Origin: Lentisphaera profundi
GTDB lineage: Bacteria > Verrucomicrobiota > Lentisphaeria > Lentisphaerales > Lentisphaeraceae
Assembly: GCF_028728065.1 (NCBI RefSeq)
Contig: NZ_CP117811.1
Location: 868,001 to 932,000 of the forward strand
Length of the DNA: 64,000 nucleotides
Reading direction: 5' to 3'
Made by a program: the position numbers and the translations under genes. Shown one piece after another: positions 1-9,800 of the stretch. The notes beneath the pieces were generated by a model that searched no databases, was not told the origin of the DNA, and saw nothing but the letters and a program-made list of their open reading frames with translations. How positions within the stretch are numbered: the stretch's first letter is position 1; each line of letters begins with the position of its first letter.

Positions 1-68
1 TGTCTTGAAGGTAATGCTAGCTAAAGAGCTTTCAATTACTCAATACTGATATAAAGCAAAAGAGTGTT

Positions 69-1238
69 TTATTTGTCTGCAGGGGGTACTTCTAAACTTA
101 CTTGGGCAGCTCGATATTCGTCAATGGTTTCAATAAGGAATTCGTCTGTAAGAGCTTTGGTATAGGAGCCATTCTCAAAAGTTTTCATTGAGCCGATACC
201 ATCCATCAGTACAAAGCGGATTTGACCTGAGCGAACTTTTTTGTCGGTGTACATTTTTTCGACGAGTTTGGCAGTGGTGATTTCTTCTGGTACAATCGTA
301 GGAAGGCCACATAAGGCAATGAGGGCATCAATGCGTTGGTGTTCTTCATCACTGATGAGTTCGAGCTTGTTAGCGAGCAGCGCTTGGATAGAAAGGCCTA
401 CGGCAACGCATTCGCCATGGAGCAGTTGGTATTCAAAGAGAGTTTCCATTGCGCGGCCTGCAGTATGACCGAGATTAAGAATCTGACGTAAGTTGGCTTC
501 TTTTTCATCGCGGCTAACCACATCATATTTGATGCGACAGTTAGCTTCAGCAATGAATTCACAGGCTTCGGCATCGAGCTTCGCGTCTTTGGTAGAAGCA
601 ATGCGGGTAATATTTTCTTCTAACCAAGTGAAAAATGCGGAGTCAGCAAGGCAGGCATGCTTAATCGTCTCGGCAAGGCCTGCACGGACTTCACGATCTG
701 GAAGTGTGCTCCAAGTAGCGATATCAATATAGACTTTTTGTGGCTGATTAAAGAGGCCAATGAGATTGGTTGCATGGGGAGTATCAACGGCGGTTTTTCC
801 ACCTACGGAAGCATCCGCAGCCGAGAGCAGGGTGGTGGAATAATTGATGAAGGGAATACCACGACCGAAAGTTCCGGCAAGGTAACCGGCTAAGTCAGAG
901 ACAACGCCGCCACCGAGTGCAATGATTGCGGAATCACGTCCGAAGCCCTTGTCGAGCATTTCGTCTTCAATGCGAATTTTAGTTTCACGAGTTTTTGAGT
1001 GTTCGCCCGCAGGCATATCAAAAAGTTCGATATTGAAGCCTTCTTCTTTGATGGCAAGGATGACATTGCTCGCATAGAGGGGGAGGACATTTGAGTCGGT
1101 AATGAGTGCGAGTTTATTGGCTTTTGGAAAGAGGCCATTTTTCAAATCATTGATGAGAGTAGAAAAGAGATTGAAGCCGATTTCGATGTCATAGGAATCA
1201 TCAACGGTTTTCTTGAGGGGTACGTGAAAAGTAGCCAT
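69..1238 (-). CDS. aroB: 3-dehydroquinate synthase (AroB family)
   Basis: Second step of the shikimate pathway: NAD-dependent cyclisation of DAHP to 3-dehydroquinate in the cytosol. The 389 residues are near the usual 350-390. Seen: the NAD-binding GGGVVSDLAGY stretch (109-119), ADASVGGKTAVD (141-152), the metal-ligand Glu in GLAETIKH (E190), the LNLGHT His (H258) and the HGE His (H274), plus K237, R251 and N255 at expected active-site positions. The second His of the usual GHTxGHxxE motif is Arg here (R262). The ATG start lies in a clear intergenic gap. It has no operon partner; a shikimate kinase-like gene is about 25 kb away. Another sugar-phosphate cyclase is possible because of the His-to-Arg change, but the remaining residues favour AroB. 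Confidence 0.88.
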   Translation of the reverse strand: MATFHVPLKKTVDDSYDIEIGFNLFSTLINDLKNGLFPKANKLALITDSNVLPLYASNVILAIKEEGFNIELFDMPAGEHSKTRETKIRIEDEMLDKGFGRDSAIIALGGGVVSDLAGYLAGTFGRGIPFINYSTTLLSAADASVGGKTAVDTPHATNLIGLFNQPQKVYIDIATWSTLPDREVRAGLAETIKHACLADSAFFTWLEENITRIASTKDAKLDAEACEFIAEANCRIKYDVVSRDEKEANLRQILNLGHTAGRAMETLFEYQLLHGECVAVGLSIQALLANKLELISDEEHQRIDALIALCGLPTIVPEEITTAKLVEKMYTDKKVRSGQIRFVLMDGIGSMKTFENGSYTKALTDEFLIETIDEYRAAQVSLEVPPADK

Positions 1239-1378
1239 GGTTTAGTGCTCCGAAATTTATTTGCCTTAAGTAAGACAATATGGCTATTTTTTCAAGTGTT
1301 AGAGGATTAAGGAGCGGGACTTTACTTGATGAAATTTACGGTGGAGCCATATTATCTAAATAATTAAAGGGAGAAGAA

Positions 1379-1576
1379 ATGAAGTGTCCACATTGTGAGA
1401 GCCAGAAGTTAGCTCACCTAACGCCTATTACTGATAGTAAAAACGTTACAAAATTTTATCATGCTTTTTGTGAATCCTGTGAGCAGGAAGTTCGCATTGA
1501 TTTGGATGGAAGTGTGAAGAAAGAAGTTGAGCACGATAAGACTTGGTTAGATGACCTCAGTAAGATCATTGAGTAA
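1379..1576 (+). CDS. Small zinc-ribbon protein, function unknown
   Basis: A 65-residue protein with two CxxC pairs (CPHC near residue 3 and CESC near residue 31), as in a single zinc ribbon, followed by an acidic tail. A good ribosome binding site (GGGAGAAG) sits just before the ATG, which supports it as a real small gene. It lies alone between aroB (opposite strand) and the repeat array. No family is recognised beyond the metal-binding fold; nucleic-acid or protein binding is only a guess. Confidence 0.65.
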   Translation: MKCPHCESQKLAHLTPITDSKNVTKFYHAFCESCEQEVRIDLDGSVKKEVEHDKTWLDDLSKIIE

Positions 1577-1597
1577 ATAGATTTAGGATTATAATCC

Positions 1598-2425
1598 TCA
1601 GCTAAAAAGCTGCTTCGCAGAGTTAAGCGAGCGGTTACCTTTTTTAGTATGGCTCCGAGGGCTCCTCGGCCACCGGAGGTATTTATACAGCTGCTTCGCA
1701 GAGTTAAGCGAGCGGTTACCTTTTTTAGTAGGGCCCCGAGGGCTCCTCGGCCACCGGAGGTATTTATACTGCTGCTTCGCAGATGAATATGCTGCTTCGC
1801 AGATGAGAGGACTCCGTCCCTTCAAACTCCCCTGCCAGATACTGCCGTATGGGCAAATGCTTTTTATCCGCCTGTCTGGCAAGACCCTGGACCAGGCGGA
1901 TATTGTGCTTCGCACAGTTAATGAGCTGCTTCGCAGAGTTAACGAGCTGCTAGCTTTTTTAGTATGGCTCCGAGGGCTCCTCGGCCACCGGAGGTATTTA
2001 TACTGGTGCTTCGCAGATGAAAAAGCTGCTTCGCAGATGAGAGGACTCCGTCCCCTCAAACTCCCCTGTAAGGACTTGCCAGTCCTGGACCAGGCGGATA
2101 TAAAAGCCGTTTCGCACAGGTGAGATGCTGCTTCGCAGATGAAAAAGCTGCTTCGCAGATGAGAGGACTCCGTCCCCTCAAACTCCCCTGTAAGGACTTG
2201 CCAGTCCTTAACCAGGCGGATATAAAAGCAGCTTCGCAGATGAAAATGCTGCTTCGCAGATGAAAAAGCTGCTTCGCAGGTGAGAGGACTCCGTCCCCTC
2301 AAACTCCCCTGCCAGGACTTGCCAGTCCTGGACCAGGCGGATATAAAAGCCGTTTCGCAGATGAAAAAGCTGCTTCGCAGGTGAAAAAGCAGCTTCGCAC
2401 GACTAAATGCTGCTTCGCAGATTAA
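1598..2425. repeat. Interspersed hairpin-repeat array (three repeat modules)
   Basis: This gene-free stretch is built from three recurring modules. Module A, GCTGCTTCGCAG plus spacers such as atgaaaaa, occurs about 19 times including variants (for example 1609, 1690, 1771, 1791, 1925, 2025, 2147, 2268, 2369, 2409) and folds as CTGC-TTC-GCAG. Module C (about 1646-1687, 1727-1768, 1961-2002) contains CCGAGG-GCT-CCTCGG. Module B (about 1805-1902, 2040-2100, 2161-2221, 2282-2342) contains a stem with a TGCC loop whose arms change together between copies. The 234-codon minus-strand frame across it is an artefact of repeats whose lengths keep a frame open. No transposase or CRISPR-like unique spacers are seen. 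Confidence 0.9.
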
Positions 2426-2428
2426 GTC

Positions 2429-3421
2429 TTAATGACGGATAATGAGTTCTTTGATTTGCCAGGGAGCCTTCTCGACAACTTTTCGAGCTTGAGGCTGATT
2501 AGCCAGAGCCCAGCTCTGATCTAAATCCATTTTGATTTTGACTTGTACTTGGCCTTCACGGCTCCAGATTTTAAGAATTTCTTGGGTGTCTTTGAGTTCT
2601 TTTCCCTGAGGGCGGAGCTTTTCGTCGGGGCATAACTCAAGGCAGGCAAGGAGTCCACTACTGAGGTCATCAAATTGCCAAGCGGATAATTGGTTGCCAT
2701 GATACCAAGGGGATTCTTCTTGAACGCGTTCATTGAGGGCCATGAAATGGGTGCTCATGGCAGTAGCTTGAGCCCATTGTTCTAAGGCAGTGGGAGCAGC
2801 AGTAAAAGTGTAGGTACATTTATAGGTTACGGGGAAACGCAGTGGAGTAATCCAGCCATCATTTAAAGTCACTTCGGTTTTATTATCTTCTAAGGCATGA
2901 AGGATTTCATTGAAGTGATCGGGACGATAGTGGATTTTATCGACCCAGCCCCAGTTCTCTTTATAATACATGAGGCCCTTGGAGATATGTTTTTTCTTAT
3001 ATTGAAAAAGCATTTTATCGGTGACGGGAGAGTAGTTGAGCAGGGTGAGGGAAATGATGCAGATTATATAGAGGGCTAGGCAGAGACCATCACTGAGGAA
3101 GTAAAAGTAAGCATTCATGACTTTGGATTTTTTGCACAAAAGTTTTTGACGCCAGTAAGCTAAAGGTAAGAAAAGGATGAGTCCTGGGCCAAGCCAAATC
3201 CAGAAAGCTGAACGCTTGAGTAGGATATGATCTTCTTTTTTTAGAAAGTAGAAATGAAGGAGGAAGAGCCCACTTATACTGATGATTAGGAGTGAGAACA
3301 GCCGTGGGAAGCTGACGAGGTAAGCGGTAGGTTGCCAAGTATAATCAATGCAGAAAGCAAAAATGAGCAATGCAGGTAAAAGCATGAGTGCACTGGATAA
3401 GATAAGTAAAGTTTTTTTCAT
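2429..3421 (-). CDS. Membrane protein of unknown function
   Basis: A 330-residue protein I do not recognise. The N-terminal 150 residues hold about four hydrophobic helices (roughly 5-26, 38-58, 72-90, 110-130); the rest is a soluble domain with several Trp residues, probably on one face of the membrane. The start MKKTLLILSS has a signal-anchor look. It lies directly beside the repeat array, whose last unit ends a few bases from its stop codon, and has no operon partner. Confidence 0.55.
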   Translation of the reverse strand: MKKTLLILSSALMLLPALLIFAFCIDYTWQPTAYLVSFPRLFSLLIISISGLFLLHFYFLKKEDHILLKRSAFWIWLGPGLILFLPLAYWRQKLLCKKSKVMNAYFYFLSDGLCLALYIICIISLTLLNYSPVTDKMLFQYKKKHISKGLMYYKENWGWVDKIHYRPDHFNEILHALEDNKTEVTLNDGWITPLRFPVTYKCTYTFTAAPTALEQWAQATAMSTHFMALNERVQEESPWYHGNQLSAWQFDDLSSGLLACLELCPDEKLRPQGKELKDTQEILKIWSREGQVQVKIKMDLDQSWALANQPQARKVVEKAPWQIKELIIRH

Positions 3422-3530
3422 GTAGATCCCAATTTTTCAGTGCGCACATTAGCACAGGCTTTTATGAGGTAAAGTTTCTTAGTGAGGGAATTGTCATATA
3501 TCGCTGTTAGTAGGGCTTTAAAGTGCTGGG

Positions 3531-3743
3531 GGGAACTTAAGTACATGCCGAAGGTATGTTGTATGGTAGCCACCGGCTTTATCCGGTGGGTATTGTTTAA
3601 AAAATGATATTAATGCCGAAGGTATGAAGGTAAATCTCTACAGCGTACCTTCAGCACGCACGATTCTGTTATTCAAACACCACGGACTTACGTCCATGGC
3701 TACATTCCTAAGCTCTTCGAGCTCAAATATCTCTTAAGTTCCC
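3531..3743. repeat. 213-bp element with perfect 11-bp terminal inverted repeats
   Basis: The ends are GGGAACTTAAG (3531-3541) and CTTAAGTTCCC (3733-3743), exact reverse complements. Inside are two hairpins, CCACCGGC-ttta-tCCGGTGG (about 3571-3591) and CCACGGAC-ttac-GTCCATGG (about 3680-3700), linked by GTAGCCA/TGGCTAC in opposite orientation, and two direct copies of atgccgaaggtatg. There is no open reading frame. The layout is that of a MITE or a composite repetitive extragenic palindrome; which one cannot be told from a single copy. Confidence 0.6.
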
Positions 3744-3805
3744 TACCATTAGTTCGAGACGATGGGGAGAGGATGGGGGATATTATTGTTAAGCTTAGTG
3801 TCTAC

Positions 3806-3841
3806 ACAAAAAAACCGAGCAATGAGCTCGGCTTTTTTGTG
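3806..3841. terminator. Bidirectional rho-independent terminator
   Basis: The stem CCGAGC (3815-3820) pairs with GCTCGG (3826-3831) around loop AATGA, with an A-run before and a T-run after it, so it works in both directions. It sits just past the stop of the minus-strand PQQ-type lipoprotein gene and most likely ends that transcript. Confidence 0.8.
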
Positions 3842-3861
3842 ACTTGTTTATCTAAAAGAAC

Positions 3862-5433
3862 TTATTTTTTGTCTTCTTCGATACAAATGAGTTGCTTCAG
3901 GGTACGATGATAAAGCTTACCATTGGCAAAGGATGGGGTATTGAGTGACCAAGTTTGACCTGCTTCACCTAGGTCACTAATGCTTAGGAGGGCCGTTTGG
4001 TCAAATTTCTCTGCTTTAGCATCGATAACGTAGACGCGTCCATTTTGTAAAGTGTAATAAATTTTGTTATTAACACAAATGGGATTGCCATTGAAAACCC
4101 AGCTCCAACCATCGCGTTTTGAACGTTTATCGCCGGCAATGTCGAGATCGCGATTGTTAATGGTGCTTGCAGGAATGTTTTCTAACCAAGTTTTTTTATT
4201 GTCGACTAAGCTAGTGGGGAACTGAACGTATTCGACTTTATTAGTTTTTAGGTCGACACGTGCGAAGGCATTGATGGGGCCGGCCTTTTTGACGGGGCCA
4301 TAACGTTCGGGGCCAAAGCACATGAAATAGAGTTTATCGTCAATAAGCATGGTGCTGAACCATGCGGGAAAAATGGTGATGCCCACCGATTTTGTGATGT
4401 TGAAATCTTTGTGTTGAATAAGTTTTCTTTGTTTTTTGTCATAGATTTCAGCATCAACGTTTTCTGTGATAGAAATTTTCTTGATGAGTTTACCCGTCTT
4501 AGAATCTAATAGGTGAATAATGCCATCATAAGTCATCCAGATAGCGTATTTATCGTTCCAAGAGGATTGATAGAGACACATTCCTGCATCAGCTTCGTAT
4601 TCCCAAATGGATTTACCCGTTTGAGCATCAATCATGCTATAACCTCTTGGCGCCTCTGGAACTCTGTGGTGGCCGCCGCGACCAATGAGGATAGCATCTT
4701 TGCCTTCAGCAGTTTTTGACAAGAAAGGAGTATTATAATGAGTGAGTGCACCCTCGGAGACCCAAACTTTTTCGCCGGTTAATTTATTAAAGGCAAAGAG
4801 GTAATTCCAACCATAAGTACGTTCGCCATCTTTTTCGTAGTAAGGTTCGACGTTAATGATTAGGTTGCCAGAGATGATGGGTTCGTATTGCTTGTTGAAA
4901 GGAAATTTAACGCCATCAAGTTTTTCGATTGGATCCCAATTGCGTTCCCACACTTTTTCGCCCTTAGTTGTGTAGCAAGCTATTTGGCCAGAAGCATTAA
5001 AGAACCAGACGTTTTTTCCATCAGTCACAGGAGTTGGCGTCGTGCTATCGCTAAAGCCGTAGAGGTAGTTGGCTTTAACTTTACCCGTTAATTTGCATTG
5101 CCAGAGAATTTTTCGACTCGAGAGATCAATGCATAAGCCACGTATATTAGAACCTGTCTTGACGTAGTTTTCTTTGGTGACGGGTTCAATGATGGTGAGA
5201 AAGGCTTTATTGCCATGAATGGCAATGCCGCTTTGTCCAGCCTCAGGTAAGTCCATGGTCCATTTAATATTAGTACCATCGCTGACACTGAAGTTTTTAG
5301 GAGCGTCATGTTTAGTGTCAGTGACTTCATAGGAGCTATTGGGGCCGCCTGCCGAGGGCCATTGTTGTACAGGATCACTAGATGCACAAGAGAAGAACAT
5401 AGCGGAGGCTAAGGGGAGGATGAGTTTTTTCAT
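3862..5433 (-). CDS. PQQ-type beta-propeller lipoprotein
   Basis: A 523-residue exported lipoprotein: the signal peptide ends in a lipobox FFSC (Cys16), and the mature part is a run of propeller blades with repeated W and G-K-x-I/V-W motifs (for example RKILWQC, GEKVWE, TGEKVWV, TGKSIWE), as in PQQ-like/BamB-like propellers. It is the last gene of the DUF1592-DUF1552 block but is separated from DUF1552 by a strong hairpin, so it may be transcribed separately. Such proteins in planctomycete relatives are usually annotated only as PQQ-like. Whether it binds PQQ and has dehydrogenase activity, or is a scaffold, is not shown. No haem motif is seen. Confidence 0.75.
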   Translation of the reverse strand: MKKLILPLASAMFFSCASSDPVQQWPSAGGPNSSYEVTDTKHDAPKNFSVSDGTNIKWTMDLPEAGQSGIAIHGNKAFLTIIEPVTKENYVKTGSNIRGLCIDLSSRKILWQCKLTGKVKANYLYGFSDSTTPTPVTDGKNVWFFNASGQIACYTTKGEKVWERNWDPIEKLDGVKFPFNKQYEPIISGNLIINVEPYYEKDGERTYGWNYLFAFNKLTGEKVWVSEGALTHYNTPFLSKTAEGKDAILIGRGGHHRVPEAPRGYSMIDAQTGKSIWEYEADAGMCLYQSSWNDKYAIWMTYDGIIHLLDSKTGKLIKKISITENVDAEIYDKKQRKLIQHKDFNITKSVGITIFPAWFSTMLIDDKLYFMCFGPERYGPVKKAGPINAFARVDLKTNKVEYVQFPTSLVDNKKTWLENIPASTINNRDLDIAGDKRSKRDGWSWVFNGNPICVNNKIYYTLQNGRVYVIDAKAEKFDQTALLSISDLGEAGQTWSLNTPSFANGKLYHRTLKQLICIEEDKK

Positions 5434-5482
5434 TTACAAAAATTACCTTGTCTTATTAATAATGGAGAATAACAATAAAAAA

Positions 5483-5519
5483 ACTCAGGCACTAAAAGTA
5501 AAGTTTTTAGTGCCTGAGT
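5483..5519 (-). terminator. Strong intrinsic terminator after the DUF1552 gene
   Basis: A perfect 15-bp stem (5483-5497 with 5505-5519) with a 7-base loop, followed on the minus strand by a run of T. It lies between the DUF1552 stop and the start of the propeller lipoprotein, so it should uncouple, or allow partial read-through between, these two genes. Confidence 0.8.
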
Positions 5520-5537
5520 GAGATAGAAATATGATAA

Positions 5538-6866
5538 TTAGCTAAAAATTTCTCCTGGGAGCTTACCCGTGCTATCAGAGAATTTACTGCGCTTGATGCC
5601 CGCAGCATTAAGCATGCTTACAAAGAGGTTAGTCATAGGAGTTTTTTCTTCAAATCTTTGGTAAGACCCATGTTTGATTCCCATGTTTTTACCACCAGCA
5701 AGTACGAGAGGCAGGTTACGAGCATTATGTGTGTGTGCTTGTGAACTACCATAGAGTACTTGAGTGTTATCCAAGATTGAACCATGCTCATCCTTGACTT
5801 CTTTCATACGACCTAAGAAGTAAGCGTATTGTTGAGAGAGCCAGTTATCCCAGCTTGACCAAAGCATGGCGTCATTGGAATGAGAGATACCATGAATACC
5901 TTTCTTGGCATTTAAGGCAAGTTTAGGGAAATTCTCGCCAAAGCCCATGCCATCTTCACGAGCAATTTGATAAGTGACAACACGTGTTAGATCCATTTCA
6001 TAAGCAAGTACAATGAGGTCATACATTGAACGTATGTATGTTTCAGCATTTTTTGTTGGATCTAAATCGAAGTTCAATTTACTAAAATCAGCATTTTTGA
6101 GTGGGATATCTAGCCACTCTTCGTTTTTAATAATTTGTTTTTCAACGGAATTAAGAGAAGTGAGGTATTGATCCATTTTGTCTTGATCACCTTTACCAAG
6201 CTTCCGCTGAAGTTCTTTACTATTGCCATAAACGAGGTCAACAATTTTACGACCGCGTTGAAGTTCCTTGCGTCGTGCTTCCGTAGAACCACCACCAGTG
6301 GGATTAAAGTAACGCTCAAAAATCTCTCTATGACGATGCTCAGTAGGAATGGCGTTACCAATGGAGTTAAAAGAGAGTGAAGTGACACGTGATTTATAAC
6401 CTACGCCACCATCTGCGGAGAGTGCAAATGAGGGGTAGCGGGAATCTTTGCCAATGTGGCCGGCAGCTACTTGGTCAATAGAAATATTATTCTTGTAAGT
6501 GTTGCGAACATCGCCACCCGTTAACCAAGTATCGCCCGCAATATGACCCAGTAATTGACGTGAACGTGGGTGCGAGAGCCCACCGAGGATCGTCATGTCA
6601 TCTCTGAAGTCATTGAGAGGCTCAAGCGAGTGATTATTTTTGTAATCACGGCCTTCTTGATCAGGGAAGAAACGGTATTTTTTAGTTTCTTCTTTAATTT
6701 TACCAGGTTCACAGGCGCCATTGGGGAAGTAGAGGAAGCACATGCGCTTGGGATCTTCGCCTTTAGGTTTGGTAGCACTCATGGCTTCCAAATAAGGAAG
6801 TGCGCAGGCTACGCCTGTGCCGCGGAGGAAAGTACGTCGATCTAAATGCCAGGATTTTTTGCTCAT
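5538..6866 (-). CDS. DUF1552 family protein, Tat-exported
   Basis: A 442-residue secreted protein of the DUF1552 family, typical of planctomycetes and verrucomicrobia. The N terminus carries a twin-arginine motif (DRRTFLRGTG, about residues 9-18) followed by a moderately hydrophobic stretch. Family-typical segments include FLYFPNGACEPG, ILGGLSHPRS, GDTWLTGG and a region near QVLYGSSQAHTHNARNLP. DUF1552 genes are usually paired with DUF1592 genes, as here: the DUF1592 gene ends 12 bp upstream. The biochemical role is unknown; Tat export suggests a folded or cofactor-bearing protein outside the cytoplasm. Confidence 0.9.
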   Translation of the reverse strand: MSKKSWHLDRRTFLRGTGVACALPYLEAMSATKPKGEDPKRMCFLYFPNGACEPGKIKEETKKYRFFPDQEGRDYKNNHSLEPLNDFRDDMTILGGLSHPRSRQLLGHIAGDTWLTGGDVRNTYKNNISIDQVAAGHIGKDSRYPSFALSADGGVGYKSRVTSLSFNSIGNAIPTEHRHREIFERYFNPTGGGSTEARRKELQRGRKIVDLVYGNSKELQRKLGKGDQDKMDQYLTSLNSVEKQIIKNEEWLDIPLKNADFSKLNFDLDPTKNAETYIRSMYDLIVLAYEMDLTRVVTYQIAREDGMGFGENFPKLALNAKKGIHGISHSNDAMLWSSWDNWLSQQYAYFLGRMKEVKDEHGSILDNTQVLYGSSQAHTHNARNLPLVLAGGKNMGIKHGSYQRFEEKTPMTNLFVSMLNAAGIKRSKFSDSTGKLPGEIFS

Positions 6867-6878
6867 TTTTCTGTTTCC

Positions 6879-9800
6879 TTATCTTCTAGTAAAAATATCG
6901 TGAGAAATAATGTTTTTAACAAGGTCTTTAAAGCCATATTTTTGCTCCATTGTCTTGTGAACGATTTGGTCAATATCTTCATTGTCCATGTAGGATAGGT
7001 CGCGCCCTAGCGAGTAGGCTAAGAGGTGTTTTGTAACGGCGCGAGTCACATTTTCTTGCTTGTTTTCTTTGATGTATTTTTTGAGTTCATTGATGCCATT
7101 GAGTTTTGTTCCGTCAAGGAGTTCTGTTTTTGAGTCAGCTTTGGCATTGAATTTACCAACGGCATCGTAGTTTTCGAAGACAACGCCCCAAGGGTCAATT
7201 TTCAAGTGACAGTCAATACATGAAGATTTTTCGCGGTGCAATTCGAGTTGTTGTTTAATAGTTAAACCTTTGAAGCTGGGTTCATCGGCATCGAGTGCAG
7301 GTACATTTGGCGGTGGGGGTGGGGGCTCATCATCCAGAAGTTTTTCCATTAGCCAGACACCACGTTTGATCGGGTGGGCTTGGTTGCCGTCTGAGTGACC
7401 GGTCAAGAAGCTTGCTTGGGTAATAAGGCCGCCGCGATTGTACTCTGGCTTCAGTTTAACAGGACGGAAATTCGTTCCTTGCACGCCTTTGATACCATAG
7501 AATTCAGCTAAGTTTTGGTTGAGCATAGCGAAGTCCGAGTCGATGAAATTTTCAATACTCATGTTGTTTTTAAGGACGTGAGTTAAGAAAGTACGGGTTT
7601 CTTTTGCCATGTCCGCTTTTACAAAACGATTATAATTTTGGTACTTCTTGAAATCGGTACTGATGCTTTCGAGGCGATCCATGCGCAACCATTCACGAGA
7701 GAAAGTTTCGATGAATTGATCGCTCTTTGGATCTTGAACCATGCGGTCGATTTCTTTGTCCAAATTAGTGGATAAGCGAAAGGAATAAGCGAGATCAAGA
7801 AGGCGTTTATCTGGTGGTTGATTCCAAAGGAAATAAGATAAACGATTGGCGAGTTGGAATTCATTAACTCTTGGTGTCCCTTTTGATTCCTGCTTGGGTT
7901 CAGCCATAAAAAGGAATTCAGGTGAGCAGAGTACGGCGACCAAAGCTTCTTTCACACCATCTTCGTAACGTGGGAATTCAGCTTTGATTGATTTCCAGAA
8001 GTTATAGTAAATATTAATTGTATGCGCATCCACTTTTTTGCGGAAGGCGCGATTAATGAATTTACTTATGACTTCCTTAGTATAAAGATCTTTGTTGGCT
8101 TTATTTTTTGAGTCAAAGAAAATGTTTTTATAGGAGAGCATGGGCCACTGGGGTATGTAAGGGGCTTCAAATTCTAAGCGTTCAATTTTCACAGGTGGGC
8201 CTGAGAGGTCTTTATCTTTGACCAAGTGATCATTATATATACCCAAAATCATAATGTTGGCTAGCGGGTTTTTTGTATTGGGGTTAATAACTGGAACAGG
8301 CAGGTTCTCTAAGCGCCCTTTAAATACTTGTGTTTGTGATTTACCAATAGGTGAATTAAAGGCTTTTGATCCATCATATAGCTTGTGATCCATACCGTCA
8401 TCTGCACGTGTTCCTAAGAAAGCTTGTAAAGAACCGGAGATGTTTTTGTATTTTTCTTTGCTAGCAAGGTATTTATTATAAGTGTTTTCTTTTGCTCGAA
8501 TATCGCCTGTTTTATCACTTGCGGGGATAATACTTAATTCATGAAATTCTACAAAATCATTGGCTTTGAGGTTAAGGGTGTAGGTGCCAGATTTTAGTTT
8601 ACCAAAAGCTACAGTTGAATTGATGAGTGTAGGTTTATGTTTGTTATCATCTAATGCTCGTTTAAGGACAAGGCGTTGACCTTGATAATATGAGAATTCG
8701 GCACCATAAAAACGTTTTTCGTAGCCTATGCGGTTATATACCTTTAAAGACTCTATTATTTGGGGCTTATTGAATTCTATTTTAATCCAAGGATTATCTT
8801 TGTTTAGTAGTGTATGAGTCAAATTTTTCTTATTGCCATCCATCAGGGTTTTAGGTCCCATACTATCGTCGTACGTAGAACTCATAGTGATTAGAGCATT
8901 TTCAATTTTTTTGTTTTTAGGACCATAGATTTCTAATTCCATTAAGTTGATGGTACGCTTTTTACCTGGAATTTGAATCAATAGTGAATTCACCTTTTTA
9001 TTCTCTGAGCCCTTGATTGAGATCACATCGGCAACATTTCCCTCATTTTTCTCATTTTTATGATGAAAGTGTTGGAGGATATAGTAATTGTTAAGATTAA
9101 AAGCGAAGTTGCTTTTTTTCTCTTTTTCACTGATGGGCTTTCGAGTAATATTAAAATGGTAGTAGCCGTCTTTAGGGATATTAACTTGTACGTTAGCAGT
9201 AGAGACGGATCCGCGGTCGTCAGCAACTAACTTGTTGCCGTCGAGTTTAAAGTTTTTAATCATTCTAAAGTCTTTTGCTTTGAATGTTTGTGTGCCATCG
9301 CCTGCCGTTGGATGGGCTTTGGATTTTTGATTAGTTTTATTGAGGAAGAATTCGCTGACTGGAATAGGTAGAGAATTGCTAGCCGTCACACGGAAGACAA
9401 AATCACCTTCAGAGGGGAAGTCTTTGCGGATGAGCATTTTCAGGTTGGGGTTAGCTCCCTGCCATGACTTAGGTGCTTTTTCAACATGTGGAACAGACCC
9501 ATGCATGACCATGCCATCCTCGACCATACCCCAACGACTACGATCATCTGAGCCACGGAAGCCGACCATGATATTTTTTTTGATCTCTTCTACTTTTAAG
9601 CCATTAGGAGCAATTTCATTATCGGTTAAAACTTTGTCGTTTTCATCGAGTATCGAGATTTTGTAGTTTTTACCGTCGAGGTTAATCGATTGGTAGCCAC
9701 CGATTTTGGCATACACTTTTTTACTGGCGTTTTGAGCGAAATCCAAACGGTATTTACTCACCGCAGGTTTTTCTTTTGGCCCAATAGCTTTATCTAAAGC

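Noticed and set aside
1598-2302. A 234-codon minus-strand frame through the hairpin array
   Set aside because: The translation repeats SPLICEAAFSSAK-like units that mirror the DNA repeats, with no start signal or domain; it is an open frame created by repeat spacing.
1598-2425. A CRISPR array
   Set aside because: The repeated units are short and separated by other repeats of changing length, with no unique spacers of constant size and no cas genes in the window.
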